Notes: generated by a model not told the origin, from the sequence alone. 9,062 nucleotides of DNA from an uncultured Solobacterium sp. (GCA_900547815.1 URHY01000077.1:1-9062); one strand, 5' to 3'; shown: positions 1-6,684, counted from the stretch's first letter. Made by a program: numbers and translations.

Positions 1-48
1 CTTCGATTGGTGTTTTTTATCAACATTGATGTATTAATTTTCTAATGT

Positions 49-57
49 ATTATACCA
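49..57 (-). promoter_or_regulatory. Extended -10 promoter reading left out of the window
   Basis: On the minus strand a TGG triplet is followed directly by TATAAT, a perfect extended -10 (TGnTATAAT). No convincing -35 hexamer is seen, because its position falls in the terminator hairpin next door. It lies just beyond the terminator that ends the transporter transcript, so it could start the next minus-strand gene to the left, outside the window. No coding sequence is confirmed in bases 1-48. Confidence 0.4.
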
Positions 58-107
58 AAAAAGACCGATATTCAGATTTTTAAATCTTGAATATTCGGTC
101 CTTTTTT
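57..107. terminator. Bidirectional intrinsic terminator
   Basis: Bases 63-100 form a long hairpin. GACCGA-TATTCA-GATTT on the left pairs with AAATC-TTGAATA-TCGGTC on the right, with single bulged bases. It is flanked by six A's on the left (57-62) and a C plus six T's on the right (101-107), so it can terminate transcription in both directions. It lies about 170 nt past the stop codon of the minus-strand half-transporter and would end that transcript. It may also end a plus-strand gene entering from the left. Confidence 0.8.
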
Positions 108-273
108 ATTAAGTTGAAACTTCTTTATCCGTTACAGCTCCTGTATGTACATAAATTACACTATTTATTTACAATTAACATGTATTATATATCTTAACTA
201 TTTCTATTGGTATCATTTTGATAACGGTAAATACCTAGGAATGAATTTAAATACAGTTTAAAATAAATGACAC

Positions 274-1902
274 TTATTCTTCATAAAAGCTACTATTTAA
301 ATATTCTTCCACATCCATAGATACAATCTTTTTGTTTTCAAACAGTAAGACTTTATCATATAAAGAAACTGTTTCTTTTGTTACTTTATGTTCTATAGAC
401 AATACTGTAATATCTGGATTGGATAAAATGAATTGATGTATTCGATCTGAATTTGCTTTATCGATTGCAGAAAAAGCCTCATCCAAGAAAAGCCATTTTT
501 TATTTCTGTACATTGCTCTTGCCAAACAAATACGTTGTTTCTCTCCACCGCTTAAATTCAAATGTTCAAAATCAAGATTGTCTCTTTCCTTATCAAATAT
601 CGATTCTAAATTAAATATAGTTACTAAATCTTTCAAAGAATATTTACTCATTTCCCTTCCTAAAGTAATATTTTGTTCAAAGGAAAATGGTAATAAGTCA
701 TTGTCTTGATTCACATAAGAAAACTTTTCGGTATAGGTGCTAAATTGAACATCCTTCAAATCCTTATCGTTCACATAAATGCCATCTGCTTTCTTCTGCT
801 TTGTTAAAATGTCTAAAAATGTACTCTTACCATCTCCACTTTTTCCAATGACTAAATACTTTTTTCCCTGATCTATTACCAAATTACTTAAATCCAATAT
901 TTGACGAACACCATAAGAATAACTTAAATGCTTAATCTTAATGTCATGAATTTGTTCATCAAAAATAATGGGTTCATTCTCTTCAGAGCATATTGAATTA
1001 TCCAACAGTTTTTGTAGAACCGGTTTAGAAGATTGAATCATGTTTCGAAGATTTGCATAATTAACGATTGGCATGATCACCATATTACTAGCTTGTGCAA
1101 TTCCTAATAATTGTCCAACTGTTAATCGATTATAATGTATTAACACAATTCCAAAGAGCAATGTCAAAAAAAACATGGCTTGAGAAATAAAAGAATTTAT
1201 AGAAGTAAGTATTTTTATAAATCCATTATTTTTTAGAGTACTTTGTTCTAAATTCTTATTCTCAAGGTCCAGATTGTCACAAAATACTTTTTCTAAATTT
1301 AAAATCTTTATATCACTAAAACAACGACACAGATTTTTAATAGAACAAAGCCATTGCTTCATTGAATCCAAATAATTCATTTGATTCTTCTTTAAACTGT
1401 TTTTAAAAATACTATTTATTAAAATTGTTATAAAAGCACAAAAGAGCAAAAATATTAATATTTCTACACTTAGATTTGCGATATATAGACTTCCCAATAT
1501 CAATGAAATAGTTAATGAGAACACATTTAATTTTGAAGAAACATAATTATCAATCACCACATTCACTTCATTATTAAATTCATTCAATATCTCACTGCTA
1601 TCCTTTTTTTGAAACGATTCTATATTCCTGGAAGCATACGATTGATACAAATTTTTATTTAAACTATAACGTATTTTATTCTTCAACACCTCTACTACAT
1701 ATTGTTGCAAAGTGGAAACAATTAAATAGACACCTAAAAATACCAATACGATCACTATAAGGCTTGAAATTGAATCCAGAAGATGATCATCAAATATATA
1801 GCTCATCAAGATTGATTTTAATAGATCCACTACTGAATATGAAACAATGAGAATAAGCGAAATAAAATATAATACTTTATGATTCTGAACAAGTTTAAAC
1901 AT
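274..1902 (-). CDS. ABC half-transporter 1 (fused membrane and ATPase domains), export type
   Basis: Predicted inner-membrane ABC exporter subunit of 542 residues. The N-terminal ~300 residues hold about six hydrophobic segments and the rest is the ATPase domain. With the ATG numbered 1, the visible motifs are Walker A GKSGDGKST (353-361), the Q-loop glutamine in YVNQD (399), signature LSGGEKQR (450-457), Walker B LFLDE (471-475), D-loop SAID (478-481) and the H-loop histidine in SIEHK (505). All catalytic residues are present, so the subunit should be ATPase-competent. There is no N-terminal C39 peptidase domain, so it would not cleave a leader peptide itself. A TTG 36 nt further upstream keeps the frame open, but the ATG at 1902 is preceded by AAGGAAAAGGGG at good spacing and was chosen. 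The gene follows regulator 1 on the same strand, separated by an inverted repeat. The most likely partner is the half-transporter at 3225-4862. The substrate cannot be read from the sequence; a peptide is an inference from the regulators alongside. Confidence 0.9.
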   Translation of the reverse strand: MFKLVQNHKVLYFISLILIVSYSVVDLLKSILMSYIFDDHLLDSISSLIVIVLVFLGVYLIVSTLQQYVVEVLKNKIRYSLNKNLYQSYASRNIESFQKKDSSEILNEFNNEVNVVIDNYVSSKLNVFSLTISLILGSLYIANLSVEILIFLLFCAFITILINSIFKNSLKKNQMNYLDSMKQWLCSIKNLCRCFSDIKILNLEKVFCDNLDLENKNLEQSTLKNNGFIKILTSINSFISQAMFFLTLLFGIVLIHYNRLTVGQLLGIAQASNMVIMPIVNYANLRNMIQSSKPVLQKLLDNSICSEENEPIIFDEQIHDIKIKHLSYSYGVRQILDLSNLVIDQGKKYLVIGKSGDGKSTFLDILTKQKKADGIYVNDKDLKDVQFSTYTEKFSYVNQDNDLLPFSFEQNITLGREMSKYSLKDLVTIFNLESIFDKERDNLDFEHLNLSGGEKQRICLARAMYRNKKWLFLDEAFSAIDKANSDRIHQFILSNPDITVLSIEHKVTKETVSLYDKVLLFENKKIVSMDVEEYLNSSFYEE

Positions 1903-1926
1903 AAATAACCCCTTTTCCTTAGGACT

Positions 1927-1955
1927 ATTATTTTTCAAGACAAAAGAAAAGGCAA
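1927..1955 (-). promoter_or_regulatory. Candidate promoter for half-transporter 1
   Basis: On the minus strand TTGCCT (1955-1950) and AATAAT (1932-1927) are separated by 17 bp, matching 4/6 and 5/6 of the sigma-A consensus. Transcription would start about 20 nt before the ATG at 1902, giving a very short leader that is mostly ribosome binding site. The -35 hexamer overlaps the right arm of the inverted repeat at 1951-1990, so a protein bound to that repeat could affect this promoter. It is only a pattern match. Confidence 0.35.
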
Positions 1956-1990
1956 GAAACTGTCATTGAGAAATAAATGGGTTTCTTGTC
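1941..1990 (-). terminator. Inverted repeat and probable terminator/attenuator between regulator 1 and half-transporter 1
   Basis: Read on the minus strand, GACAAGAAAC (1990-1981) pairs with GTTTCTTGCC (1960-1951), with one A-C mismatch. A further CATT/AATG pair lies inside the 20-nt loop, and the T-rich tract TTTTCTTTTG follows. It begins 45 nt after the regulator 1 stop codon. This fits an intrinsic terminator or partial attenuator that separates regulator and transporter expression. Because it overlaps the -35 of the promoter candidate for half-transporter 1, it could instead be, or also be, a protein-binding operator. Confidence 0.55.
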
Positions 1991-2034
1991 TATATTAAGT
2001 TCAATTTATTAGGTAATCTTGCACAAACTAAAAA

Positions 2035-3132
2035 TTATATAAAATCATTTGCGACACAAATCTCTTTATATTTATGCAAGTATTCACAATTTTTTATGAA
2101 TAAGAATTTAAATAAAGAAGAATCATTTTTTAATTCTTTTAATCGATTCTGATAGTCTACATTCAATTGATAATCATCATTTAGCATCATAGAGAAAACA
2201 TCAATATACTTAGAATCATCTAATTCTTTGATTATTTTTTTCGCATATCCAACATTTTCTTTTAGAATCTCATATACAAATAAAACTTCTTTATATTTGA
2301 CTGCAAAAAAGTCATCCGTACATGATTTTAATCCTTTCTTTAAATATTGATTACCCTTTTCCATACAATCCTTATGCTGTATCATAGTTGCTCCCAGATT
2401 GTAGAAAGCCAACATCCTATATCGTGAATCATACTGAGCGGCACTTGTGTAATATTTTTCAGCTTGATTTAAATCTATATCAAGACAAAGCCATCCTAAT
2501 GAACAAAAGATTTCTGCAATCAATGTTTTATTTCCTAATTCAACCGCATAGTTTAAACATGTTTTATAAAGATCGTATGCCACAAAAACATTTTTTTGAT
2601 ATACATATAGATTGGCTTTGGCCTTCAACCTTCGTATAAATACCCATTCCTCATTATCAGATAGTTCCATATTTCCAGAAGATAATCTAAACAAATTTAA
2701 ATATTCTCTTTGCGAATCATCCATGTATGAATAATACGCTTCCACTTCAGCAAGTGATATATTGATTTGAGAATTCATTTCGGAAGCATACAGTAAAAAC
2801 AATTGATATTGAACAAATAAACAGGATGACACAACCTCATCTTTATATTCCAAAAGCTCATTAATTATCTTAAATACTTTTGAATCCGATGACATATAGT
2901 ATTTAAAGAAAAGATCCAACATCTGTTTAATTTTTTCCTCTTTAATTGTATCCATCGTAGAAATCCCTAATTTTTTAAACAACAAATTGTATATATCATC
3001 ATTTGCGACCAAGATATTATTTTCAATTTTAGAAAGATATGAAGGAGAACAAACCCCATGTGATAAAGCTTCTAATGATATGTCTAACTCTTTTCGTTGT
3101 TTCTTAATCAATAATCCCCTGTAATCATTCAT
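2035..3132 (-). CDS. XRE-type HTH regulator 1 with TPR-like C-terminal domain
   Basis: Cytoplasmic DNA-binding protein of 365 residues. Residues ~5-58 form a lambda-repressor type helix-turn-helix, with a probable recognition helix around SPSYLSKIEN (29-38). The remainder is all-helical, with TPR-like pairs clearest at ~171-270 (the segments with AYDLYKTCLNYAVELG and AEKYYTSAAQYD). This layout resembles peptide-binding regulators of the RRNPP group (PlcR, Rgg, ComR), but membership is not proved. The start ATG is preceded by AGGTGGG at 6 nt. The gene sits between the two ABC half-transporters on the same strand and has its own extended -10 promoter in the 92-nt gap behind half-transporter 2. 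An inverted repeat covers the predicted transcription start, which suggests autoregulation. The likely job is control of the adjacent transporter genes in response to a small ligand. No pheromone gene was found next to it. Confidence 0.85.
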   Translation of the reverse strand: MNDYRGLLIKKQRKELDISLEALSHGVCSPSYLSKIENNILVANDDIYNLLFKKLGISTMDTIKEEKIKQMLDLFFKYYMSSDSKVFKIINELLEYKDEVVSSCLFVQYQLFLLYASEMNSQINISLAEVEAYYSYMDDSQREYLNLFRLSSGNMELSDNEEWVFIRRLKAKANLYVYQKNVFVAYDLYKTCLNYAVELGNKTLIAEIFCSLGWLCLDIDLNQAEKYYTSAAQYDSRYRMLAFYNLGATMIQHKDCMEKGNQYLKKGLKSCTDDFFAVKYKEVLFVYEILKENVGYAKKIIKELDDSKYIDVFSMMLNDDYQLNVDYQNRLKELKNDSSLFKFLFIKNCEYLHKYKEICVANDFI

Positions 3133-3157
3133 GCACTGCCCACCTACTAATCCAAAA

Positions 3158-3178
3158 AGGAACTCATTATTTGTTCCT
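3158..3178 (-). repeat. Perfect inverted repeat at the predicted start of regulator 1 transcription
   Basis: AGGAAC, 9 nt, GTTCCT on the minus strand, followed by four more T's (3157-3154). The left arm begins 2 nt after the TATAAT of the regulator 1 promoter, so it lies at or across the transcription start. Two readings are possible. It may be an operator for regulator 1 (autoregulation), or a short terminator ending the half-transporter 2 transcript, since it is a hairpin followed by a T-run. The 6-bp stem is short for an efficient terminator. Confidence 0.55.
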
Positions 3179-3179
3179 A

Positions 3180-3188
3180 ATTATATCA
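3180..3188 (-). promoter_or_regulatory. Extended -10 promoter of regulator 1
   Basis: The minus strand carries TGATATAAT, a perfect extended -10 (TG, one base, TATAAT). No good -35 is seen 16-18 bp upstream, as is usual for extended -10 promoters. Transcription would start near 3173, about 40 nt before the regulator 1 ATG at 3132. The promoter lies in the gap after the stop codon of half-transporter 2, so regulator 1 can be transcribed independently of it. Confidence 0.55.
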
Positions 3189-3224
3189 CGAATTAAATCT
3201 CATCACTGAATGTTGAAAGAGGTT

Positions 3225-4862
3225 CTAAATACGTCCCTTGTTTTTTAAGCTAAAGAAGTCCCCTTTATTTTTCATAAGTTCTTCAAATGATCCCTGTTCA
3301 ACAATCCGTCCTTGTTTAAATACAAGAATACAATCAAACTTCTTTAGTGTTTCGTCAAAATATTTATGTGTTACATATAATACAGTTTCTTCTTTTAAAT
3401 CCAATATTCGATTTTCAATTTCGATGGCCGTCTGTGCATCTAGACTTGCTGTTATTTCATCACACAAAAGTACCTCTTTTAAATGTGCGATTGTACGCGC
3501 AATCCCTATTCGTTGAACTTGCCCACCAGAAAGATTACTTCCGTCCTCACAAATATTCTGGTCTAATTTAAATTCTGGTAAATCTACAAATTTCATACAT
3601 TTTAACAGTGTTTCATCTGTTTGTACAAGCTCCATATTCAAGTTATTTCGAATCGTGTCATCAAATATATGACTTTCCTGATGAATCATAGAAACATTCT
3701 TAGAATCCAAAACACTCACATTTCCTTTTTGAACTGGATAATATCCTAAAATCAATTTTAAAATTGTAGATTTTCCGGAACCACTCGGACCAACTATCGC
3801 ATACTTTTTCCCCTTTTCAAATTTGAAAGATAAATCATCAATAATCATCTTACTTTCAGTATAGCCAAAAGATACATGTTCCAAATCGATATTTCCATCA
3901 TAGTTTGATACAAACTTATTTGCCTGTCCATGAGAATCGATAATATTCAGTAGTTTCGAATTCACGTCCGACACCGACTTAAATCCAGCAAGATTGCTTG
4001 AAATATCATTTAAATTCGAAATAAAATTATTAGAAACATTTACAATTGGCATCATATATATCATATCTAAATGTCCATATAATATCATCAATCCAATCAC
4101 CAACATAAAAATCAATTGAAAAGTGGCCGCAATACAATTAGCCCAGTTTCCCGTCAAAGATATTGCCATATTTACATTTCTTTGTTTATATTCCATGTTT
4201 TCAATCCATTCTTTTCCTTTATCCACGAACTGTTTTAGAACGCCCAAATCCAATATGATATCGAAATTTTGAAATATCTCCTTTAATTTTGAATTATATA
4301 TACCTGAATAAGAAGACAATTGGTTCGAATACTTTTTCAATCTTTTTTCCATCATCTTCGGCACCAAAAGTGTTGCTACTGCAATCACAACCATCATGAG
4401 TCCTACAAATACATGGATACGAAGAATGTATATTAAAATAATAACAGAAACAATGATATCGACAATCATACTTAATATTGGATAAAAGTAATATTCATCT
4501 ACCATTTTTATATCATTGGTAAATAGAGATAACTGATTTCCTATCTTCTCTTTTTTAAACGTAGAATACGATTGATTCATCAAACTAGAATAGAGATCTT
4601 CACCCAAATCTGTTTTTAATTTTTTCCTATAAATTGACTTCATTATTGAATTAATAGAGGTCGTCATCAATGTATATACAAGAAATAAAACACTTGCAAA
4701 AAGACATGTACCTGCTTTTTCAAAATGATTATTAAATGCAACATCCGATATTAATTGGATTACATACGCCAAAAACAAAGGTACAACCCCCGCAAATAAA
4801 CTAGTACACAATGTACCTATAAAATATTTTTTATTTCTCAATATATATCGACACATTCTCAT
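3225..4862 (-). CDS. ABC half-transporter 2 (fused membrane and ATPase domains), export type
   Basis: Predicted inner-membrane exporter subunit of 545 residues. Hydrophobic segments lie around residues 13-40, 52-72, 126-148, 150-168 and 235-275. The ATPase domain starts near 323. Visible motifs are an aromatic A-loop candidate in FGYTES (Y334), Walker A GPSGSGKST (358-366), Q-loop glutamine 395 in MIHQES, signature LSGGQVQR (444-451), Walker B VLLCDE (464-469), D-loop SLDA (473-476) and H-loop histidine 499 in YVTHK. Every ATPase residue is intact and there is no C39 peptidase domain. Its partner is probably half-transporter 1, although regulator 1 lies between them, which is an unusual split for a heterodimeric exporter. 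Each subunit could instead form a homodimer. The start is ambiguous: AGTAGGGG stands 4 nt before ATG 4862 and 10 nt before a second in-frame ATG two codons later (4856). It is transcribed divergently from regulator 2. The cargo is unknown. Confidence 0.9.
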   Translation of the reverse strand: MRMCRYILRNKKYFIGTLCTSLFAGVVPLFLAYVIQLISDVAFNNHFEKAGTCLFASVLFLVYTLMTTSINSIMKSIYRKKLKTDLGEDLYSSLMNQSYSTFKKEKIGNQLSLFTNDIKMVDEYYFYPILSMIVDIIVSVIILIYILRIHVFVGLMMVVIAVATLLVPKMMEKRLKKYSNQLSSYSGIYNSKLKEIFQNFDIILDLGVLKQFVDKGKEWIENMEYKQRNVNMAISLTGNWANCIAATFQLIFMLVIGLMILYGHLDMIYMMPIVNVSNNFISNLNDISSNLAGFKSVSDVNSKLLNIIDSHGQANKFVSNYDGNIDLEHVSFGYTESKMIIDDLSFKFEKGKKYAIVGPSGSGKSTILKLILGYYPVQKGNVSVLDSKNVSMIHQESHIFDDTIRNNLNMELVQTDETLLKCMKFVDLPEFKLDQNICEDGSNLSGGQVQRIGIARTIAHLKEVLLCDEITASLDAQTAIEIENRILDLKEETVLYVTHKYFDETLKKFDCILVFKQGRIVEQGSFEELMKNKGDFFSLKNKGRI

Positions 4863-4883
4863 CCATCCCCTACTTAATTTAAT

Positions 4884-4889
4884 AGTATA
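4884..4889 (-). promoter_or_regulatory. Candidate -10 element for half-transporter 2
   Basis: TATACT on the minus strand, 5/6 match to TATAAT, about 22 nt before the ATG at 4862. No recognisable -35 lies at 16-18 bp, so the promoter may need an activator. This is the only plausible -10 in the 139-bp divergent region facing left. Confidence 0.3.
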
Positions 4890-4965
4890 TACCTACCACA
4901 TCCCGTTATCTTTCTTTTTTAACAATTAGCTTCAAAAATTGATTCTTCTACACAAATATGAAAAG

Positions 4966-4974
4966 TGTTAAAAT
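4966..4974 (+). promoter_or_regulatory. Extended -10 promoter of regulator 2
   Basis: TG-T-TAAAAT is an extended -10 with a 5/6 hexamer. The -35 position (around 4946, TTCTAC) is weak. Transcription would start near 4981, about 20 nt before the ATG at 5002. It faces away from the half-transporter 2 promoter, so one regulator bound in the gap could influence both. Confidence 0.4.
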
Positions 4975-5001
4975 TAAGTGAATTATGAAGCGAGGAATGC
5001 T

Positions 5002-6264
5002 ATGTATTATTTAAAGATCAATGATTCCGATAAAAAGAAAATTGGATACCTAATCCATCTATATCGAACTCAACAATTTAAACATCTATCACAAAATTCT
5101 TTTTTGTTAAATGAGTATAATGAGCCAATATGCACTCGACAAACACTTAGTAAAATAGAACAGGGTGTTATTATTAAAAACGATTCTATTTATGAAGAAT
5201 TACTAAAAAAGGTGAATCTAAAATTCAATACGGATTATTGTATTGAAGAATTCCTGCCAACTTCCATTTTTTCTGATTTATTAAATGCTTGCGATTATTA
5301 TAATTTAGAAAAGCTTATATCCATCTCTGAATCCTATATAAAACAATTAAATCCATTCAAAGAATACATTTTCTTTCATGAATACTACGAGTGTTTCAAA
5401 TGGATCTACACCTATTATTCCTCATTTGAACTTCCGACTCTTCAAAGCACTGAATATATTATTTCCCTAAAAAACATTATCAATTCTAACCTCTATGAAG
5501 TCATGATAGATCTAGTTTTTAAGAAACGAACAATTAGTGGAATTTATGATTTTTCCTACTTTGATTTTAAAAATTCAAACAGCATGATTAATCGTGGAAA
5601 CCATATGATGATTTTATATAATCAATCCAAATTGTCTGAAATGCTTGATTATTGTCAAGATTTAGAAGAGGAATATTCCAGTAAAAACAATTATATTCGT
5701 CTTCTCGACATTTATTCTCTAAAAGGATTTGCCTTTTCAAATACAGAAAAAGAAAAATTTGAAAAATTAGTTTCTCAAATAAATCATATAGTAGAAGCAC
5801 ACAATTCAAACATACCTAAAATTAAAATATCTCAACTTCTAAAGAATATCGGTCTACAAGCCTTTAGAATTGATATGTACGACATAGCCATAAATTATCT
5901 TGAACAATATATAGCTATGGATTCCCCTTATGCGAATATTGTAGGTATCGATTTATGCATTTCTTATCAAAAGACAAATAAAATCAATCAACTTAAATCC
6001 TTTATACAATCCAAAGAAGTATACAAAGGTGATAGCCAATACGAAAATCTTTTGAACTACTTCATTTTGAAATATAAATATCAAACTGACAATGATGAAC
6101 TATCCTATTTTATAGTGAATAAAGTACCTATTATAATCGATAATACTATGGGGAAATATAAACAATTCTTTTATGAAGAATTAAGTATGCTTGTCGAACA
6201 AACCAAGCGTTATAAAGACTTGAAAACATATTTAGATTCAACCAGTGATATGTTACCAATTTGA
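5002..6264 (+). CDS. HTH regulator 2 with long helical-repeat C-terminal domain
   Basis: Predicted cytoplasmic regulator of 420 residues. The N-terminal ~75 residues look like a variant XRE helix-turn-helix. A helix around KKKIGYLIHLYR (11-22) is followed by LSQNSF, then about nine extra residues (LLNEYNEPI) before the probable recognition helix CTRQTLSKIEQG (44-55). The rest is all-helical and rich in aromatic residues, with TPR-like pairs towards the end such as YDIAINYLEQYI. That is the general build of a ligand-sensing regulator. A GTG at 4978 keeps the frame open, but ATG 5002 has GAGG six to seven nt upstream and was preferred. The gene is divergent from half-transporter 2, suggesting it controls that gene and perhaps itself. 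It is not a close copy of regulator 1: length, HTH spacing and C-terminal sequence all differ. No function beyond DNA binding and probable ligand sensing can be assigned. Confidence 0.75.
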   Translation: MYYLKINDSDKKKIGYLIHLYRTQQFKHLSQNSFLLNEYNEPICTRQTLSKIEQGVIIKNDSIYEELLKKVNLKFNTDYCIEEFLPTSIFSDLLNACDYYNLEKLISISESYIKQLNPFKEYIFFHEYYECFKWIYTYYSSFELPTLQSTEYIISLKNIINSNLYEVMIDLVFKKRTISGIYDFSYFDFKNSNSMINRGNHMMILYNQSKLSEMLDYCQDLEEEYSSKNNYIRLLDIYSLKGFAFSNTEKEKFEKLVSQINHIVEAHNSNIPKIKISQLLKNIGLQAFRIDMYDIAINYLEQYIAMDSPYANIVGIDLCISYQKTNKINQLKSFIQSKEVYKGDSQYENLLNYFILKYKYQTDNDELSYFIVNKVPIIIDNTMGKYKQFFYEELSMLVEQTKRYKDLKTYLDSTSDMLPI

Positions 6265-6433
6265 AAAAGCGGAAATCGAACGAGTAATTATTTATCAAAC
6301 TAATAATAATATTAGATATAAAATACATATTCAATTTCTCATTAGGAACATTCTCTCTATATTATTTGATGTTAGCATATAAATAGGACTAGTCAAAAAG
6401 AGAAAATCACCAACAAAGATTATTGAATGATTA
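6265..6433. other. AT-rich intergenic gap, no gene seen
   Basis: Between regulator 2 and the thiamin operon promoter I see no ribosome binding site followed by an open frame on either strand. A weak AT-only hairpin, CTAATA-ATAA-TATTAG (6300-6315), lies 35 nt after the regulator 2 stop but has no T-run. I find no convincing terminator for regulator 2. The base ATTAGGAACA at 6341-6350 matches ten bases at the regulator 1 start site (minus strand), perhaps by chance. Confidence 0.5.
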
Positions 6434-6463
6434 TTGATTTACTTGTTACAAAGGAACTATAAT
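6434..6463 (+). promoter_or_regulatory. Promoter of the thiamin salvage operon
   Basis: TTGATT (6434-6439) and TATAAT (6458-6463) are separated by 18 bp. The -10 is perfect and the -35 matches 4/6. Transcription would begin near 6470, just before the TPP riboswitch, as expected for a leader-controlled operon. Confidence 0.7.
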
Positions 6464-6472
6464 AAACATGTT

Positions 6473-6556
6473 GAAAAATGGGGAGCTGAGTGGCTGAGAG
6501 TAGGTTCGACCTTGACCCTGAAACCTGATTTGGATAATGCCAACGTAGGGATGATA
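6473..6556 (+). promoter_or_regulatory. TPP riboswitch (THI element)
   Basis: RNA leader that binds thiamin pyrophosphate and lowers expression of thiD and cytX. It shows the conserved THI-box elements in order: GGGGAGC (6480-6486), CTGAGA (6494-6499), a small P3 hairpin AGGT-TCG-ACCT (6502-6512), ACCCTGAAACCTGAT (6515-6529), the TTGG/CCAA stem around GATAATG (6530-6543), and the closing CGTAGGG (6544-6550). The closing P1 helix looks weak from the bases just outside. A terminator follows 16 nt later, so control is probably by premature termination when TPP is bound. Confidence 0.97.
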
Positions 6557-6571
6557 TCTTTATTGTATGTT

Positions 6572-6609
6572 AGCTGCAGATTAGGTTTTTCTGCAGCTTT
6601 TTGTTTTTT
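6572..6609 (+). terminator. Terminator expression platform of the TPP riboswitch
   Basis: AGCTGCAGA (6572-6580) pairs perfectly with TCTGCAGCT (6590-6598), followed by a T-rich run to 6608. Placed directly after the riboswitch and 76 nt before thiD, it is the switchable terminator: formed with TPP bound and disrupted without it. I did not identify a clear antiterminator pairing by eye. Confidence 0.9.
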
Positions 6610-6650
6610 GATTAGAATATGGCGGCAAATTGGGGGCACCACCTTATGTC

Positions 6651-6668
6651 GCATTAAAAAAGTAATGC
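6651..6668 (+). repeat. Small hairpin just upstream of the thiD ribosome binding site
   Basis: GCATTA, six-nt loop AAAAAG, TAATGC. It ends 2 nt before the GAAGGAGAT Shine-Dalgarno region. There is no T-run after it, so it is not a terminator. It could shield the leader or affect translation, or be incidental. Confidence 0.4.
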
Positions 6669-6684
6669 AGGAAGGAGATAGAAA

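Noticed and set aside
109..169. Minus-strand frame ending VHTGAVTDKEVST just before the left terminator, considered as the tail of a broken gene
   Set aside because: It is open for only about 19 codons with no start or ribosome binding site. A gene remnant cannot be shown from so little.
179..218. Minus-strand 13-codon frame MIPIEIVKIYNTC downstream of half-transporter 1, considered as a signal peptide gene
   Set aside because: There is no ribosome binding site and no secretion-like hydrophobic core with a charged start. Its position after the transporter gene is the only argument for it.
145..261. A 38-codon plus-strand open frame, hydrophobic and rich in tyrosine, starting ATG TAC ATA
   Set aside because: No Shine-Dalgarno precedes it, and the codons look like translated AT-rich noncoding DNA. 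A frame this short is expected by chance here.
1903..1938. TTG start giving 12 extra residues on half-transporter 1
   Set aside because: The extension reads through the ribosome binding site of the better-placed ATG at 1902.
2388..2639. Plus-strand 83-codon frame inside regulator 1
   Set aside because: It is wholly antisense to regulator 1, with no promoter or ribosome binding site of its own.
3238..3571. Two overlapping plus-strand frames antisense to the ATPase domain of half-transporter 2
   Set aside because: They are shadows of the conserved coding sequence on the other strand.
6146..6334. Minus-strand 62-codon frame overlapping the 3' end of regulator 2
   Set aside because: It is mostly antisense to a well-supported coding region and has no clear ribosome binding site.
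6341..6458. Copies of AGGAAC near regulator 2's end (6344-6349) and at the thi promoter (6453-6457 region) as extra operator half-sites
   Set aside because: They are single half-sites without an inverted partner at the spacings seen elsewhere. Hexamers like this recur by chance.
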